DNA of 64,000 nt from NCBI GenBank assembly GCA_040902195.1, contig JBBDXS010000011.1, positions 62,001-126,000 on the forward strand. Reading direction: 5' to 3'. A model generated the notes under the pieces. That model made no database searches and was not told the DNA's origin. It saw nothing but the letters and a program-made list of their open reading frames with translations. A program made the position numbers and the translations under genes. Shown here piece by piece: positions 8,376 through 17,553 of the stretch. Source of the stretch: JBBDXS01 sp040902195. Its GTDB lineage: Bacteria; Chloroflexota; Dehalococcoidia; DSTF01; RBG-16-68-14. The stretch's first letter is position 1; the number at the start of each line of letters is the position of its first letter.

Positions 8376-9549
8376 CTTGCTCGCGCAGCTCGGCGATCTG
8401 CTCCCACGTGCAGCCCAGCTCCTGGAGGACCTCCTCCGTGTGCTGGCCCAGCTCCGGCGCCGCGGCCGCGATCTGGGCCGGCGTGTCGGAGAAACGCCAC
8501 GGCGCGCCGACGACGGGGATGCGCCCCTGCGTCGGGTGATCGACCTCGACGATGTACTCGTTCGCGCGCGCCTGCTCGTCGTTCAGGAGGTCATCGTAGT
8601 CCGCGACGGGCGCGCAGATGCAGTCCGCCGCTTGCAGGCGCTCCATCCACTCAGCGTTTGGCTTCTCCAGGAACTTCGCGTCGAGCAGATCGTAGAGCAG
8701 GGCGATGTTTTGCATCCGGTCGAGCCAGCGCTCGAAGCGCGGGTCGTGCTCGACTTCCGGCAGCTCCAGCGCCTCGCAGAAGGCCGGCCAGCGGTTCTCC
8801 GGCAGGCCGCCAACGACGACATGGCCGTCGGATGTCTCGAAGACGCGCCAGATAGTCGGCAAGTAGTGATGTCCGCGGCCGGCGCGGCCCTTCTGTCGAT
8901 GCGTAATGTAGTACTGGATCTCCCACGCCTGCATCGCGATCTGGCCGCCCAACAGCGACGTGTCGATCTTCTGGCCGCGTCCGGTCTGCTCGCGCGCGTA
9001 CAACGCGCCTATGCACGCCATCGCCAGGTTCGCGGCGCCGACGTAGTCCGCGATCGCGGCGCCGGCCGGGAGCGGGAATCCGTCCGCCTCGCCCGTCGTG
9101 CTGATGATGCCGCCCTGCGCCTGCGCGGCGAGGTCGAAGGCGGGATGCGTGGCGCGCGGGCCTTTCGCACCCCAGCCGGAGGAGTGTCCGTAGATGAGAC
9201 GTGGGTTAACCGCGGCCATGTCCTCGTACCCCAGGCCGAGGCGCTCCATCACGCCCGGACGGAAGTTGTGGATGGCGATGTCGCTGCGCCCGGCGAGCTT
9301 GAGCGCGATGTCCCTCGCGCCCGGCTTCTTGAGGTCGAGAGTGACGCTGCGCTTGCCCCGGTTGTGCGCCAGGAAGTACGGGCTAAACCGCTCCTCGCCC
9401 GTTGCGCCCAGGACGCGGCCGAGGTCACCGAAGTGAGGCGCCTCGATCTTGACCACGGCGGCCCCCATATCGGCGAAGATGAGTCCCGCCTGCGGTCCCT
9501 GCTGGTAGACGGTGAAGTCCAGGACGCGAACGCCCTCGAGCGGTCCCAT
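8362..9549 (-). CDS. CaiB/BaiF family (class III) CoA transferase
   Basis: A 395-residue family III CoA transferase, which moves CoA between acyl-CoA and a free carboxylic acid. The ATG at 9549 is preferred because GGAGGGAGGG lies just upstream. The N-terminal Rossmann-like part (GVRVLDFTVYQQGP, DMGAAVVKIE) and the RSDIAIHNFRPG segment are typical. The expected catalytic Asp lies in GQKIDTSLLGG, and the interlocking-dimer C terminus is present (QGRIPVVGAPWRFSDTPA). Length matches the family. The lipoprotein gene overlaps its end. Substrate cannot be assigned. Confidence 0.9.
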   Translation of the reverse strand: MGPLEGVRVLDFTVYQQGPQAGLIFADMGAAVVKIEAPHFGDLGRVLGATGEERFSPYFLAHNRGKRSVTLDLKKPGARDIALKLAGRSDIAIHNFRPGVMERLGLGYEDMAAVNPRLIYGHSSGWGAKGPRATHPAFDLAAQAQGGIISTTGEADGFPLPAGAAIADYVGAANLAMACIGALYAREQTGRGQKIDTSLLGGQIAMQAWEIQYYITHRQKGRAGRGHHYLPTIWRVFETSDGHVVVGGLPENRWPAFCEALELPEVEHDPRFERWLDRMQNIALLYDLLDAKFLEKPNAEWMERLQAADCICAPVADYDDLLNDEQARANEYIVEVDHPTQGRIPVVGAPWRFSDTPAQIAAAAPELGQHTEEVLQELGCTWEQIAELREQGVLG

Positions 9550-9730
9550 GAGCCCTCCCTCCGGCGTCATAGCGTACAAGGAACAAGGAACAGGGAACAA
9601 GGAACAGGGAGAGAGGAGAAGGCGGGACTGAAGGACGCGCCGGCGAGCCGGCTCGGTTGCTCGCGAAATTGGTGGGCCGTATCATGAGCCGATGCCTGCA
9701 TTCGCAGCCGCAGAGACGGGGCGTTAGCGC
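9550..9730. repeat. GGAACAA heptamer array and short spacer
   Basis: Between divergent genes, bases 9576-9611 are successive heptamers GGAACAA / GGAACAG / GGAACAA / GGAACAG. The same unit occurs at 33952-33985 and 48890-48919, and its complement near 10375-10390 and 62980-62992. Downstream, 9680-9696 (CGTATCATGAGCCGATGC) is shared exactly with 10394-10411 in front of the second GspG-like gene. Confidence 0.8.
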
Positions 9731-10330
9731 GTGGAGACTCGCACCGTACGGGTCGACCTGCGTGTCTTGCTCCCGGTTGCCATCTTCGCCCTGGTCGTCC
9801 TGTCGATCATCGTCACCGAGCTCTGCGGCCGCGAAGACGTGAAGGCGCCGGCGCAGACGCCCTCCGGCCCGACGGCAACCGTCGGCCCGACCTTTACGCC
9901 CGGCCCATCGCCAACCGTCGGGCCCGAGCAGGAGACCGCGACCGCGGAGATCGCGTTCGGCGGCGAGAACCGCGACCGCACGCGCGAGTCGGACTTGGCG
10001 AACATCGCGCTGGCGCTCGAGTCCTATCGGGAGCAGAACGGCGAATATCCGACAACGAACAACAACATCCAGACCCTCTGCGTGTTCGAGGAAGACGACG
10101 CCGGCTGCGCGCTCAAAGACGTTCTGGATCCGATTCCGTTGGACCCTCTGGGCAGCCCCTCCGACAACGGCTACTTCTACCAGGCCGACGGCAACGGCGC
10201 GACCTTCGTGCTCTACGCCATCCGCGAATCGGACGTCGTGCCTGAGTGCGACAATCACCCGCAGCACCTCGCCGCCTTCGAATCGATCATCTGCGTGCGC
10301 GGCCCGGCAGAAGGAACGCCCGAACCTTAG
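9731..10330 (+). CDS. Membrane-anchored protein with GspG-like pseudopilin C-terminal domain, copy 1
   Basis: A 199-residue protein read from a GTG at 9731. It has one N-terminal membrane helix (VLLPVAIFALVVLSIIVTEL), a Pro/Thr-rich spacer, and a domain like the globular part of type II secretion pseudopilin G: RESDLANIALALESYREQNGEYPTT... to DPIPLDPLGSPSDNGYFYQ. It has no GF-type prepilin peptidase site, so it is probably a membrane anchor and not an assembled pilin. The neighbour at 10408 is a clear paralogue. The paralogue's ATG has a counterpart here at 9692, but that frame meets TAG at 9725-9727; the gene can only start after it. The weak GTG start without a clear ribosome site may mean reduced expression. 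Confidence 0.75.
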   Translation: METRTVRVDLRVLLPVAIFALVVLSIIVTELCGREDVKAPAQTPSGPTATVGPTFTPGPSPTVGPEQETATAEIAFGGENRDRTRESDLANIALALESYREQNGEYPTTNNNIQTLCVFEEDDAGCALKDVLDPIPLDPLGSPSDNGYFYQADGNGATFVLYAIRESDVVPECDNHPQHLAAFESIICVRGPAEGTPEP

Positions 10331-10407
10331 CTACGAGAGTCCAGTAGTCCTTGCGCGGCCGCGCCGCCGAATTGCTCGTTCCTCGTTCCTATCCGTATCA
10401 TGAGCCG

Positions 10408-11049
10408 ATGCAACCATCCCAGCCGGGCGAGCCAGGCTCCGGAGATGAGCGTACGTTCCAGCTCGATCTTCGGGCGATCATCCCGGTGGCCGTCCTCGCC
10501 ATCGTGGTGCTGACAATCATCTTCCTCAACCTGCATGGACGCGAAGGCGTAGAAGTGGTGACACAGCCGGCCGGGCCGTCGCCGACGCTCGGTCCGACGC
10601 CCACTCCCGGCCCTTCGCCGACGCCCGGCCCGTTGCCGACGATCGATCCGGCACAGCAGACGGCGACCGCGGAGCTAGCCGCCGGCGGCTCCGGTCGCGA
10701 CCAGCAACGCCAGCTCGATCTGGCCGCCGTCTCAGACGCGCTGGAGGCGTATCGCGTGGAGAACGGCGACTATCCCAGCACGAACAACAATGTCCAGACG
10801 CTCTGCGTCTTCGCGGAAGACGACGCCGGTTGCGCGCTGATCGACTTCCTCGATCCCATACCGCTGGACCCAAGGGGCGAACCAGTCAACAACGGCTACT
10901 TCTACCAGTCGGATGGCCAGGCGTTCGCGCTGTACGCGCTGCGCGAGTCCGATGTGCTGCCGGAATGCACCAACGTGCCGCAGCACCTCTCCGCATACGA
11001 TTCGCTTCTCTGCCTGCGCGGGCCCGTGACACCGCAGGAGACCCCGTAA
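10408..11049 (+). CDS. Membrane-anchored protein with GspG-like pseudopilin C-terminal domain, copy 2
   Basis: A 213-residue paralogue of the preceding gene. The ATG at 10408 starts MQPSQPGEPGSGDE, then one membrane helix (IIPVAVLAIVVLTIIFLNL), a Pro/Thr/Gly spacer with repeated PTPGPSP units, and a GspG-like domain (LAAVSDALEAYRVENGDYPST ... DPIPLDPRGEPVNNGYFYQ). Two Cys pairs are conserved between copies (TLCVFAEDDAGC and the LPEC...SLLC tail), suggesting disulfides outside the membrane. The duplication includes upstream sequence. The glycosyltransferase gene begins 42 bases later, so a role at the cell surface is plausible. Exact function unknown. Confidence 0.78.
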   Translation: MQPSQPGEPGSGDERTFQLDLRAIIPVAVLAIVVLTIIFLNLHGREGVEVVTQPAGPSPTLGPTPTPGPSPTPGPLPTIDPAQQTATAELAAGGSGRDQQRQLDLAAVSDALEAYRVENGDYPSTNNNVQTLCVFAEDDAGCALIDFLDPIPLDPRGEPVNNGYFYQSDGQAFALYALRESDVLPECTNVPQHLSAYDSLLCLRGPVTPQETP

Positions 11050-11091
11050 GCGCGTGACGCCCTCCTCGCTACTGAACGCTGAGCGCCCGCG

Positions 11092-12243
11092 ATGAGAATC
11101 GTAGTTGTCGTTCCGTCGTACAACGAGCGCGAGAACATCGGCCCGATGATCGAGGCGCTGCAGGCGCAGTTCGTCTCGATCGCGCACGAGATGCACGTTC
11201 TGGTTGTCGATGACAACTCGCCGGACAACACCGCGGACGTGGTGCGAGAGGCGGCAGGGCGCTGGCCGAGCGTCCATCTCCTCAGCGGCGAGAAGCGCGG
11301 CCTCGGCGTGGCCTACGTTCGCGGCATTACGTACGCGCTCGATGAGCTCGGCGCAGACGCCGTCATGCAGATGGACGCAGACTTCTCGCACGACCCGGCC
11401 GACGTCCCGAGACTGGTCGCCGCGCTCGATGGCGGCGCGGACTTCGTGATCGGCTCGCGCTACGTAAAGGGCGGTCGCGCGCCCGCCGACTGGGGCATCG
11501 TGCGGCGAGCGATCTCGCTCGCGGCGAACTTAGGCGCGCGCGTCATCGCCGGCTTCTACCGCATACACGACTGCACAAACGGCTTTCGCGCGATCAAGGG
11601 TGATCTTCTGCGCCGGATCGATCTCGACCGGGCGCCGGGAGGCTACGTCGTGCTGATGTACCTCATCTACCAGGCGATGAGCCACGGCGCGAAGGTCGTC
11701 GAGGTGCCCGTCGTGTTTTCGAACCGGACGCGCGGCGAGAGCAAGCTGCGCGCGTCGGACGCCATGGAGTTCTTCGTGAACGCCTGGTGGATCCGCTACG
11801 ACCGGCGCGAGACGTTCTACCGCCTCGCCTCAGGCGGGCTCTCCGGCGTCGCGACGAACCTGGGCGCGCTCGCCCTGCTGCATCTCGCGTTCGGCGTGCC
11901 GGCGGCAGTGGCGTCGGCGCTTGCGCTGGAGATCGCGATCCTCTACAGCTTCGTCTGGAGGCAGGCGTGGGTGGTCGTGTCGGGCCGGCCGTTGGGACCA
12001 ACGTGGCCGCTGCGCTTCCTGGTGTATCAGCTCGTCTCGATGCCGTCGTTCGCACTTACGTTTGCCACGTTCCTGGTGCTGACACGCGTGTGGGACGTGA
12101 ACTTCCTGGCGGCGCAGGCGTTGGGTATCCTGCCAGCGCTACTTTGGAATTACTTCCTGGGTGAGCGTGTGCTGGAGCGGGTCTGGGTGCGGCTGCGCGT
12201 GCGGCTTCGTGGTTACAGCGGCGAGTTCGAGCACGTGCCGTAG
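11092..12243 (+). CDS. Polyprenol-phosphate glycosyltransferase (GT2) with GtrA-like membrane tail
   Basis: A 383-residue two-domain protein. Residues 1-235 are a GT2 domain of the dolichyl-phosphate mannosyltransferase type: VVVPSYNERENI, VVDDNSPDNT, the DxD-like MQMDADFSHDP, IGSRYVKGG and DCTNGFRAIKG. Residues 240-383 contain about four membrane helices of GtrA type (SGVATNLGALALLHLAFGVP). The enzyme probably charges a lipid carrier such as polyprenyl phosphate with a sugar from a nucleotide donor, feeding GT-C transferases like the one at 12908-14683. The methyltransferase gene follows nine bases later. Confidence 0.9.
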   Translation: MRIVVVVPSYNERENIGPMIEALQAQFVSIAHEMHVLVVDDNSPDNTADVVREAAGRWPSVHLLSGEKRGLGVAYVRGITYALDELGADAVMQMDADFSHDPADVPRLVAALDGGADFVIGSRYVKGGRAPADWGIVRRAISLAANLGARVIAGFYRIHDCTNGFRAIKGDLLRRIDLDRAPGGYVVLMYLIYQAMSHGAKVVEVPVVFSNRTRGESKLRASDAMEFFVNAWWIRYDRRETFYRLASGGLSGVATNLGALALLHLAFGVPAAVASALALEIAILYSFVWRQAWVVVSGRPLGPTWPLRFLVYQLVSMPSFALTFATFLVLTRVWDVNFLAAQALGILPALLWNYFLGERVLERVWVRLRVRLRGYSGEFEHVP

Positions 12244-12251
12244 GAGATGAT

Positions 12252-12911
12252 GTGACACAGCAGCCGCCGACAAGCTCGCACGACGTTCTGGAACAGGTGC
12301 CGCCCGATTACTACGAGGTGGGCATCCAAAAGAACCGCTTCCAGCGCATGTGGCACGGCCGGAAGTGGAGCATGCTGCGTGAGCTTCTCACAAAGGACCG
12401 TTCGTTTCAGCCGTCTGAAGTCCTGGACGTGGGCTGCGCGGGCGGCCTCACGACGTCGCACGTAGCGGGCTGGTTCCCGTCGGCGCGCGTGACCGGCCTC
12501 GATGCGTTCGATGAGGCCGTCGCCTACGCGAGCAAGCGCCACCAGAACGTCAACTTCGTGCTCGGTGATGCGCACGTACTGCCGTTGGCGGGCGAGCGTT
12601 TCGACCTCATCACGTGCGTCGAGACGTTGGAGCATCTTGGCGACCCGAGGCGCGCCGTGACGGAGATGCTTCGCTGCCTGCGTCCGGGCGGCATCGCCAT
12701 CGTGGCGCAAGACACCGACAGCCTGCTGTTTCGCAGCGTCTGGTGGGCCTGGACGAAGAGCCGTGGGCAGGTCTGGGACCACGCGCATGTGAACCCGCTC
12801 GACGCAAAGCAACTGAAGGCTCTCCTCCAGGAGGTAGGCTTCCGCCTTCTGGAAACGCGCTACACGTTCTTCGGGATGGAAGTCTTCTACAAGGTGCAGC
12901 GGGCGGGCTAG
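12252..12911 (+). CDS. Class I SAM-dependent methyltransferase
   Basis: A 219-residue methyltransferase starting with GTG at 12252, preceded by TAGGAGATGAT. Motif I is VLDVGCAGGLTTSHVA, motif II is ARVTGLDAFDEAV, and motif IV region DLITCVETLEHLGDP leads into the LRPGGIAIVAQD strand. It lies in a surface-glycan gene block directly behind a polyprenol-phosphate glycosyltransferase, so a lipid-linked sugar or glycan is a reasonable substrate, though only by context. It overlaps the 3' end of the opposite-strand GT-C gene by four bases. Confidence 0.85.
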   Translation: MTQQPPTSSHDVLEQVPPDYYEVGIQKNRFQRMWHGRKWSMLRELLTKDRSFQPSEVLDVGCAGGLTTSHVAGWFPSARVTGLDAFDEAVAYASKRHQNVNFVLGDAHVLPLAGERFDLITCVETLEHLGDPRRAVTEMLRCLRPGGIAIVAQDTDSLLFRSVWWAWTKSRGQVWDHAHVNPLDAKQLKALLQEVGFRLLETRYTFFGMEVFYKVQRAG

Positions 12912-14683
12912 TTGGCTGCCCCGGCGGGCGCGCTTGCAGACGGTGCCCTGGCCGGCAGCAGATAGGCCTGGAAGACAAGCTGGCCGTCCGTATCGCGTGC
13001 CTCCGTCAACGTGCCGCCGGGGTTCGCCGCGACGACCTGCGGCGCGATGTCGATATAGGGCGGTAGGAAGAGGTAGACCACCTCCTCATCATTCGTGCGC
13101 GTGAGATCGAGCACCTGCTTGCCGAACTCGTTCGACCGGTCTTCGCCCTGGTAGTCGGGCGCCAGGAAGAGGCGGGTCTCGTAGTCGTAGCTCCAGCGTG
13201 CGCTGTAGAAGTAGACGTAAGGCTTGGGCTCGATGTCGTTGAGGTAATCAGCGGCCTCCGTGAACTCGTGGACGAAGACCCATTGCGCGTCCACGTTGTC
13301 GTCGTAGGTCGTGAAGTAGGTGTTGAGGTTGAGAAAGGCGACCAGCGCCACGACGCCCGCTATCGCGTAGTACCCGGAGTAGCGCGCCCACGACTGCCAG
13401 CGGTCGGCGGCCTGCCAGAGGAGCGCGAGCGGCAGCGCCGCCAGGAGCGCCATGAACGGGGCGAGGCCGATGGTGCGGCGGTACATGCCGTCCGCGCTCC
13501 AGAGGGCAGCGTTGGGCGCGACGATGAGCATCAGGATGGGTAAGACGTACTCCGGCCTTCGCCAGTAGCGGAAGGCGATCAGGATGCCGCCGACCATAAG
13601 GTAGGGCGAGATGCCGTCGAGGATCGGCTTGATACCAAGAGCATCGACGCCATCAAACGCGGGCTGACGCTCCCAGAAGGGCTGCAGCCCGCCGAAGCCC
13701 CCAAAGTAGTCCCGCGCGCGGCCGGTGAAGAACTCCACCTTTTCGTACGGCGTGTCGGCCTGCTTGTAACCCTCCGTCTTGGTGATTGTGTAGATGCGGT
13801 AGCGGTCGAAGAAGGGGGTGTCGGGCTTCGTCGCGAACTTGATGAGCGGGAGGGCGATGAGCAGCGCGCAGGCGCCGAACACCGCCATGTACGTCATGAA
13901 TTCGCGCCAGCGTCCGAGGTAGTCGCGCAAAAAGACATACGCAAGGTAGACAGCGAGGACGACCATGAAGGCCGGGAAGCCCATGTAGCCGTACGGCCCC
14001 CCGCCGAAGAACAGGCCGGCCACGACAAAGCAGAGCACCGCCTTCGCAAACTGACCCTTGTCTGCCGGATTGGAGGAGCCGAACGGCCAGCGGCCGACCT
14101 TGAAGCCGAGAGCGACGAAGAAGAGCGTGCCCATCTGCATCAGTGGCCATGACACCGGGGTGAAGGCCGCCCGGCTCAGGTGGACGTGCCAGTAGAGCAC
14201 GGAGAGGATGACGGCGGAGAGCAGCCCGACACGGCGGTTGAACATAAGGTGAAAGGCCCCATACGTGAGCGGCACCGTAATGATGCCCATCAGCGCGAAC
14301 ACGAGGCGGTCGGTGAACATGTTCACCTCACAGAGTCCCGTGAGGTCGCAGCCCTTGAAGAGCGCGCCGGAGCCGTAAAATGTGCCGGACGGTGTGCCGA
14401 GCGCGCTGGGCAGGTAGGGGCCGATCCAACCCTCGCGCATGATGCGCTGGCCATCGATGCCCGCCAGCCCCTCATCGCCGTGGAGGCCCGGTGGGATATC
14501 CGTGAGGGCAACGATGCGGATGATTGCGGCGAGAACGATCAGAAGAACGACGATCGCTACTTCGACCCGTACGGTCGGGGAGGCGATGATGCCGGCGAGC
14601 CAGCGCCGGAGGCCCGGAAACGTGACGATAGGGATCTCGATCGCCCGGCCGGGCGCGGTGTTGTGCTGCCGGTCTGTGTCCAT
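12908..14683 (-). CDS. GT-C fold glycosyltransferase family 39-like membrane protein
   Basis: A 591-residue polytopic membrane protein with about ten hydrophobic segments; ATG at 14683, with an in-frame GTG one codon earlier. The first membrane helix (VAIVVLLIVLAAIIRIVALT) is followed by the loop DIPPGLHGDEGLAGIDG, whose acidic GDE motif matches the catalytic first loop of PMT/ArnT-type GT-C enzymes, which move a sugar from a polyprenyl-phosphate donor to a target outside the membrane. The C-terminal 150 residues are soluble and probably extracytoplasmic. It converges with the GT2/methyltransferase pair that could supply its donor. Acceptor unknown. Confidence 0.82.
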   Translation of the reverse strand: MDTDRQHNTAPGRAIEIPIVTFPGLRRWLAGIIASPTVRVEVAIVVLLIVLAAIIRIVALTDIPPGLHGDEGLAGIDGQRIMREGWIGPYLPSALGTPSGTFYGSGALFKGCDLTGLCEVNMFTDRLVFALMGIITVPLTYGAFHLMFNRRVGLLSAVILSVLYWHVHLSRAAFTPVSWPLMQMGTLFFVALGFKVGRWPFGSSNPADKGQFAKAVLCFVVAGLFFGGGPYGYMGFPAFMVVLAVYLAYVFLRDYLGRWREFMTYMAVFGACALLIALPLIKFATKPDTPFFDRYRIYTITKTEGYKQADTPYEKVEFFTGRARDYFGGFGGLQPFWERQPAFDGVDALGIKPILDGISPYLMVGGILIAFRYWRRPEYVLPILMLIVAPNAALWSADGMYRRTIGLAPFMALLAALPLALLWQAADRWQSWARYSGYYAIAGVVALVAFLNLNTYFTTYDDNVDAQWVFVHEFTEAADYLNDIEPKPYVYFYSARWSYDYETRLFLAPDYQGEDRSNEFGKQVLDLTRTNDEEVVYLFLPPYIDIAPQVVAANPGGTLTEARDTDGQLVFQAYLLPARAPSASAPAGAAN

Positions 14684-14821
14684 CACGCGCCGTCGCAGTG
14701 TAACGAACCATTGTCCGGAGTGGTATGCGCAGAGGACGACGGGCGGGGCTCGAATGTGGATTCCCAGTTGACAGAAGTAGGGCTACTGGCATGATAGGAT
14801 GCGGGCATATAGCGAGGAGGC

Positions 14822-15895
14822 GTGGAGCAGGCGATGTGGCGACTTCTCCGTAATCCGCTTGTCTGGATCGGCGTGGCGATCAGCGTCGGCGCGCTCTATC
14901 TGGCGTTTCGCGGCCTCCATTGGCAGGACGTCGGGCAAGCGCTGGCGGACGCGAACTACTGGCTGCTCGCCGTCGCCGTGCTGCTGGTTCTCGCCACGAT
15001 TCTGATGCGCGCCATCCGCTGGGGCGTGCTCTTCTACCCGCGCACGGGGCTCAGCGTGGCGCACCTCTTCGGCTCGCTCAACGTCGGCTACTCCGTGAAC
15101 AACATCGCGCCGATGCGCCTCGGCGAGGTCGTGCGCGCCTACGCGCTGCGAGAGACCGAGCGCGTCAGCCTCGCGCACGCGCTCTCGACGATCCTGGTGG
15201 AGCGCACGCTCGATACGCTCACTGTCGTCAGCATCTTGGTCATCACGCTGCCCTTCGTCGACGCCCCGGGCTGGGCGCGCACGCCGGTCCTGGTGGCGGG
15301 TCCGATCTTTCTCACACTGGGCATCCTGCTCGCGCTGCTCTCGGCGGCGCGCGACACAGCGATGCGGGTCGTATCGTGGGGTGTGCGCTTCCTGCCGGAG
15401 CGCTTCCGGTCGGGCGTCGAGCAAGCAGCAGATGCGGCGATTGAGGGGTTCGGCACGCTGCGCCAGCCCTGGGTCATGGCGCAGGCGATTGGCTGGTCGG
15501 TCGCGTCCTGGATGTCATCGGTACTGTTCTTCTACGTGACGATCCGCGCGTTCGACATGGACCTGCCGTTTACCGCGGCCATGTTTGTCATGGCGACGAC
15601 ATCGCTGGGCATGGCGGTTCCGGGCCTGCCCGGCTACATCGGTGTCTACCACGCGATCGCGATCAAGTCGCTTACCGGCCCGTTCGGCGTCGAAAGGACG
15701 GCCGCCGCGAGCTTCGCCCTGGTATCCCACGCGATCATGTACGTGACGCCCATGGTGGTCGCGGCGGTCTACCTCTGGCGCGAACGCAACACGTGGCGGC
15801 GCGTGCGGCTGTGGATCACGGCTCGAGACGGCGCCGCCACAGTGCCATCGTCAATCGACGCGCCGGACGCGGCCGAGTCGCAAACGACGCCCTAG
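14822..15895 (+). CDS. UPF0104 / lysylphosphatidylglycerol synthase transmembrane-type protein
   Basis: A 357-residue polytopic protein of the LPG_synthase_TM (UPF0104, AglD/GlnH-type) family with about eight helices. Family signatures are the first loop YLAFRGLHWQDVGQALADANYW, LMRAIRWGVLFYP, and SVNNIAPMRLGEVVRAYALRE. No catalytic lysyltransferase domain is attached, so it may be a flippase or scaffold for lipid-linked intermediates. Start is uncertain: GTG at 14822 lies too close to AGGAGG, and ATG at 14834 is an alternative. The short stretch just upstream (GATAGGATGCGG, 14791-14802) resembles the sequence before 54010. It ends convergently, overlapping the next gene by four bases. Confidence 0.82.
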   Translation: MEQAMWRLLRNPLVWIGVAISVGALYLAFRGLHWQDVGQALADANYWLLAVAVLLVLATILMRAIRWGVLFYPRTGLSVAHLFGSLNVGYSVNNIAPMRLGEVVRAYALRETERVSLAHALSTILVERTLDTLTVVSILVITLPFVDAPGWARTPVLVAGPIFLTLGILLALLSAARDTAMRVVSWGVRFLPERFRSGVEQAADAAIEGFGTLRQPWVMAQAIGWSVASWMSSVLFFYVTIRAFDMDLPFTAAMFVMATTSLGMAVPGLPGYIGVYHAIAIKSLTGPFGVERTAAASFALVSHAIMYVTPMVVAAVYLWRERNTWRRVRLWITARDGAATVPSSIDAPDAAESQTTP

Positions 15896-17553
15896 CCTTC
15901 GATCCGCACGATGCCCTGCGCGCCGTCGACGGTGATGCGCTGGCCGTCCTTGAGCACCTGCGTGCCGATCTGCGTGCCGACGACGCACGGGATGCGGTAC
16001 TCGCGCGCGACGATCGCGCAGTGCGAGAGGATGCCGCCCGAGTCGGCGACGACGGCGGAGACGGACGCGAAGAGCGGCGTCCACGCGGGCATCGTCATCT
16101 GGCAGACGAGGATGTCGCCCTGCTGCAGCTTGTCGGCCTGATCGAGCGAGGGCACGATGCGCGCCGTGCCGGTCACGGTGCCCGCCGACGCGCCGATGCC
16201 GTTGATCACCTTCGGGTCCTTCGACTGCTCGACCGGCTCGCCGAAGAAGGCGCCGCTGATCGGGTTGTTGCGCATCCCTTCCGGCGGCGGCGTGCCCAGC
16301 TCGCGCGGCGGCACGACCGCGCTCCAGCGCTCTCGGTCGGCGCGCCGCTCCTCGACGAGCGCCGCCCAGTCGCGCGACGCCGGCTTGTGCGCCGCCTCCG
16401 GCAGCTCCTCGTATGTCAGGTAGAAGACGTCGTCGCGCTGCGCGATCGCGTTCGCAGCGGCGAGCCGCTCGCCGATCGCCAGCGCGGGCTTGCGCAGGAG
16501 CACGGTGTTCATCTGATCGATGTAGAAGTTGTGGTTCTCCTGGATCGGCAGGTACTGCTGCGCGATCGGGAGCATCAGCTCGAAGATAGGCTTGCCAGGG
16601 TTGCCCTCGAGGCGCTCCCGCGCGTCGCGGACGAGCTCCTCGCGCTCCTTGCGCGAGTGCTCTTCGGTGCGCGCGGGGTCGGCGTCGTCCGGCGCGTGGA
16701 GCATCTCGCGGAGCTGCGTGAGCGGGACGCGCGGCTCCTCGGCCCAGGCCGGATCGGCCAGCTCGAACGCGTCGCTGCGCCAGCCGTACTGGTCGAGGTA
16801 GCGCTGCACCTCGCCCCAGAACGAGGGGTCGGACGCCCGGATCGCGCTGGCCAGCTCCTCGACGGGCGTCTCCGCGATGAGCTTCGCGAGCGCCGGCCTG
16901 GCGAGCGCGGCGCGGCTCAGCCGCCAGAGCGCCTTGCCCGACTCGACGGTGAGGTTCTCGAAGCCCTGAAGCATGAGGTAGCCTTCGTTCTTCGAGGCCG
17001 CGCCGAGGAGCTCCGCGCACGTCTCGGCGAAGCGGCTGGCGGCGCCCATGATGGGGATCACCGCCTGCATGTGCAGGTCCCACATGCGGATGCGCTTGTC
17101 ACGCGCCTGCGCGAAGAACGCCAGCAGGTCATCCGTCGAAAGCGCCGCGTAGCCGGTGTCGCGCAGCTCGCGATTGAACGCCTGCACTTCCGGGAGGTAC
17201 TCGTTCTCCCACGTCTGCGTCAGGCCCGGCAGCCGGGCCATGAACTCCTGCTCAACGTTCGGCCACCAGGCCGGCGGGAACGCATCGGCCGGCTCGAGGA
17301 ACTCCATGTGGCCGTAGTTGTAGCCGTTGAGTGCGATGGCATGGAACTGCACCGGCATCTTGACGGCCTGGAAACCGCGCGTCGAACCCTCGCAGAAGCA
17401 CCGCGACTCCAGCGTGAACGTGAGAGGAGTGAGGGGATGGGGGTTATGCATCTGGTCCCACGTCCAGAACAACGCCTCCAGCGATGGGTCGGACCACTCG
17501 AACGGGAAGTTCTCGGGGGCCGGGATCGGCCTCGCGGTAGCCGGTGCGCTCAT
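15892..17553 (-). CDS. PEP-utilising enzyme mobile-domain protein
   Basis: A 553-residue protein whose C-terminal 90 residues are the swivelling phosphohistidine domain of PEP-utilising enzymes: GIGASAGTVTGTARIV, then DILVCQMTMPAWTPLF and the phospho-His box GGILSHCAIVAREYRIPCVVGT. The N-terminal 440 residues are helical and resemble the middle part of rifampin phosphotransferase/PEP-synthase-like proteins found without an ATP-grasp. No ATP-grasp or PEP-binding TIM barrel is visible, so it would need a partner subunit for phosphate transfer, as in two-subunit phenylphosphate-synthase-like systems; none is adjacent. The ATG at 17553 has GGAGGAGG upstream. The opposite strand is also open over most of its length, a codon-bias shadow. 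Confidence 0.78.
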   Translation of the reverse strand: MSAPATARPIPAPENFPFEWSDPSLEALFWTWDQMHNPHPLTPLTFTLESRCFCEGSTRGFQAVKMPVQFHAIALNGYNYGHMEFLEPADAFPPAWWPNVEQEFMARLPGLTQTWENEYLPEVQAFNRELRDTGYAALSTDDLLAFFAQARDKRIRMWDLHMQAVIPIMGAASRFAETCAELLGAASKNEGYLMLQGFENLTVESGKALWRLSRAALARPALAKLIAETPVEELASAIRASDPSFWGEVQRYLDQYGWRSDAFELADPAWAEEPRVPLTQLREMLHAPDDADPARTEEHSRKEREELVRDARERLEGNPGKPIFELMLPIAQQYLPIQENHNFYIDQMNTVLLRKPALAIGERLAAANAIAQRDDVFYLTYEELPEAAHKPASRDWAALVEERRADRERWSAVVPPRELGTPPPEGMRNNPISGAFFGEPVEQSKDPKVINGIGASAGTVTGTARIVPSLDQADKLQQGDILVCQMTMPAWTPLFASVSAVVADSGGILSHCAIVAREYRIPCVVGTQIGTQVLKDGQRITVDGAQGIVRIEG

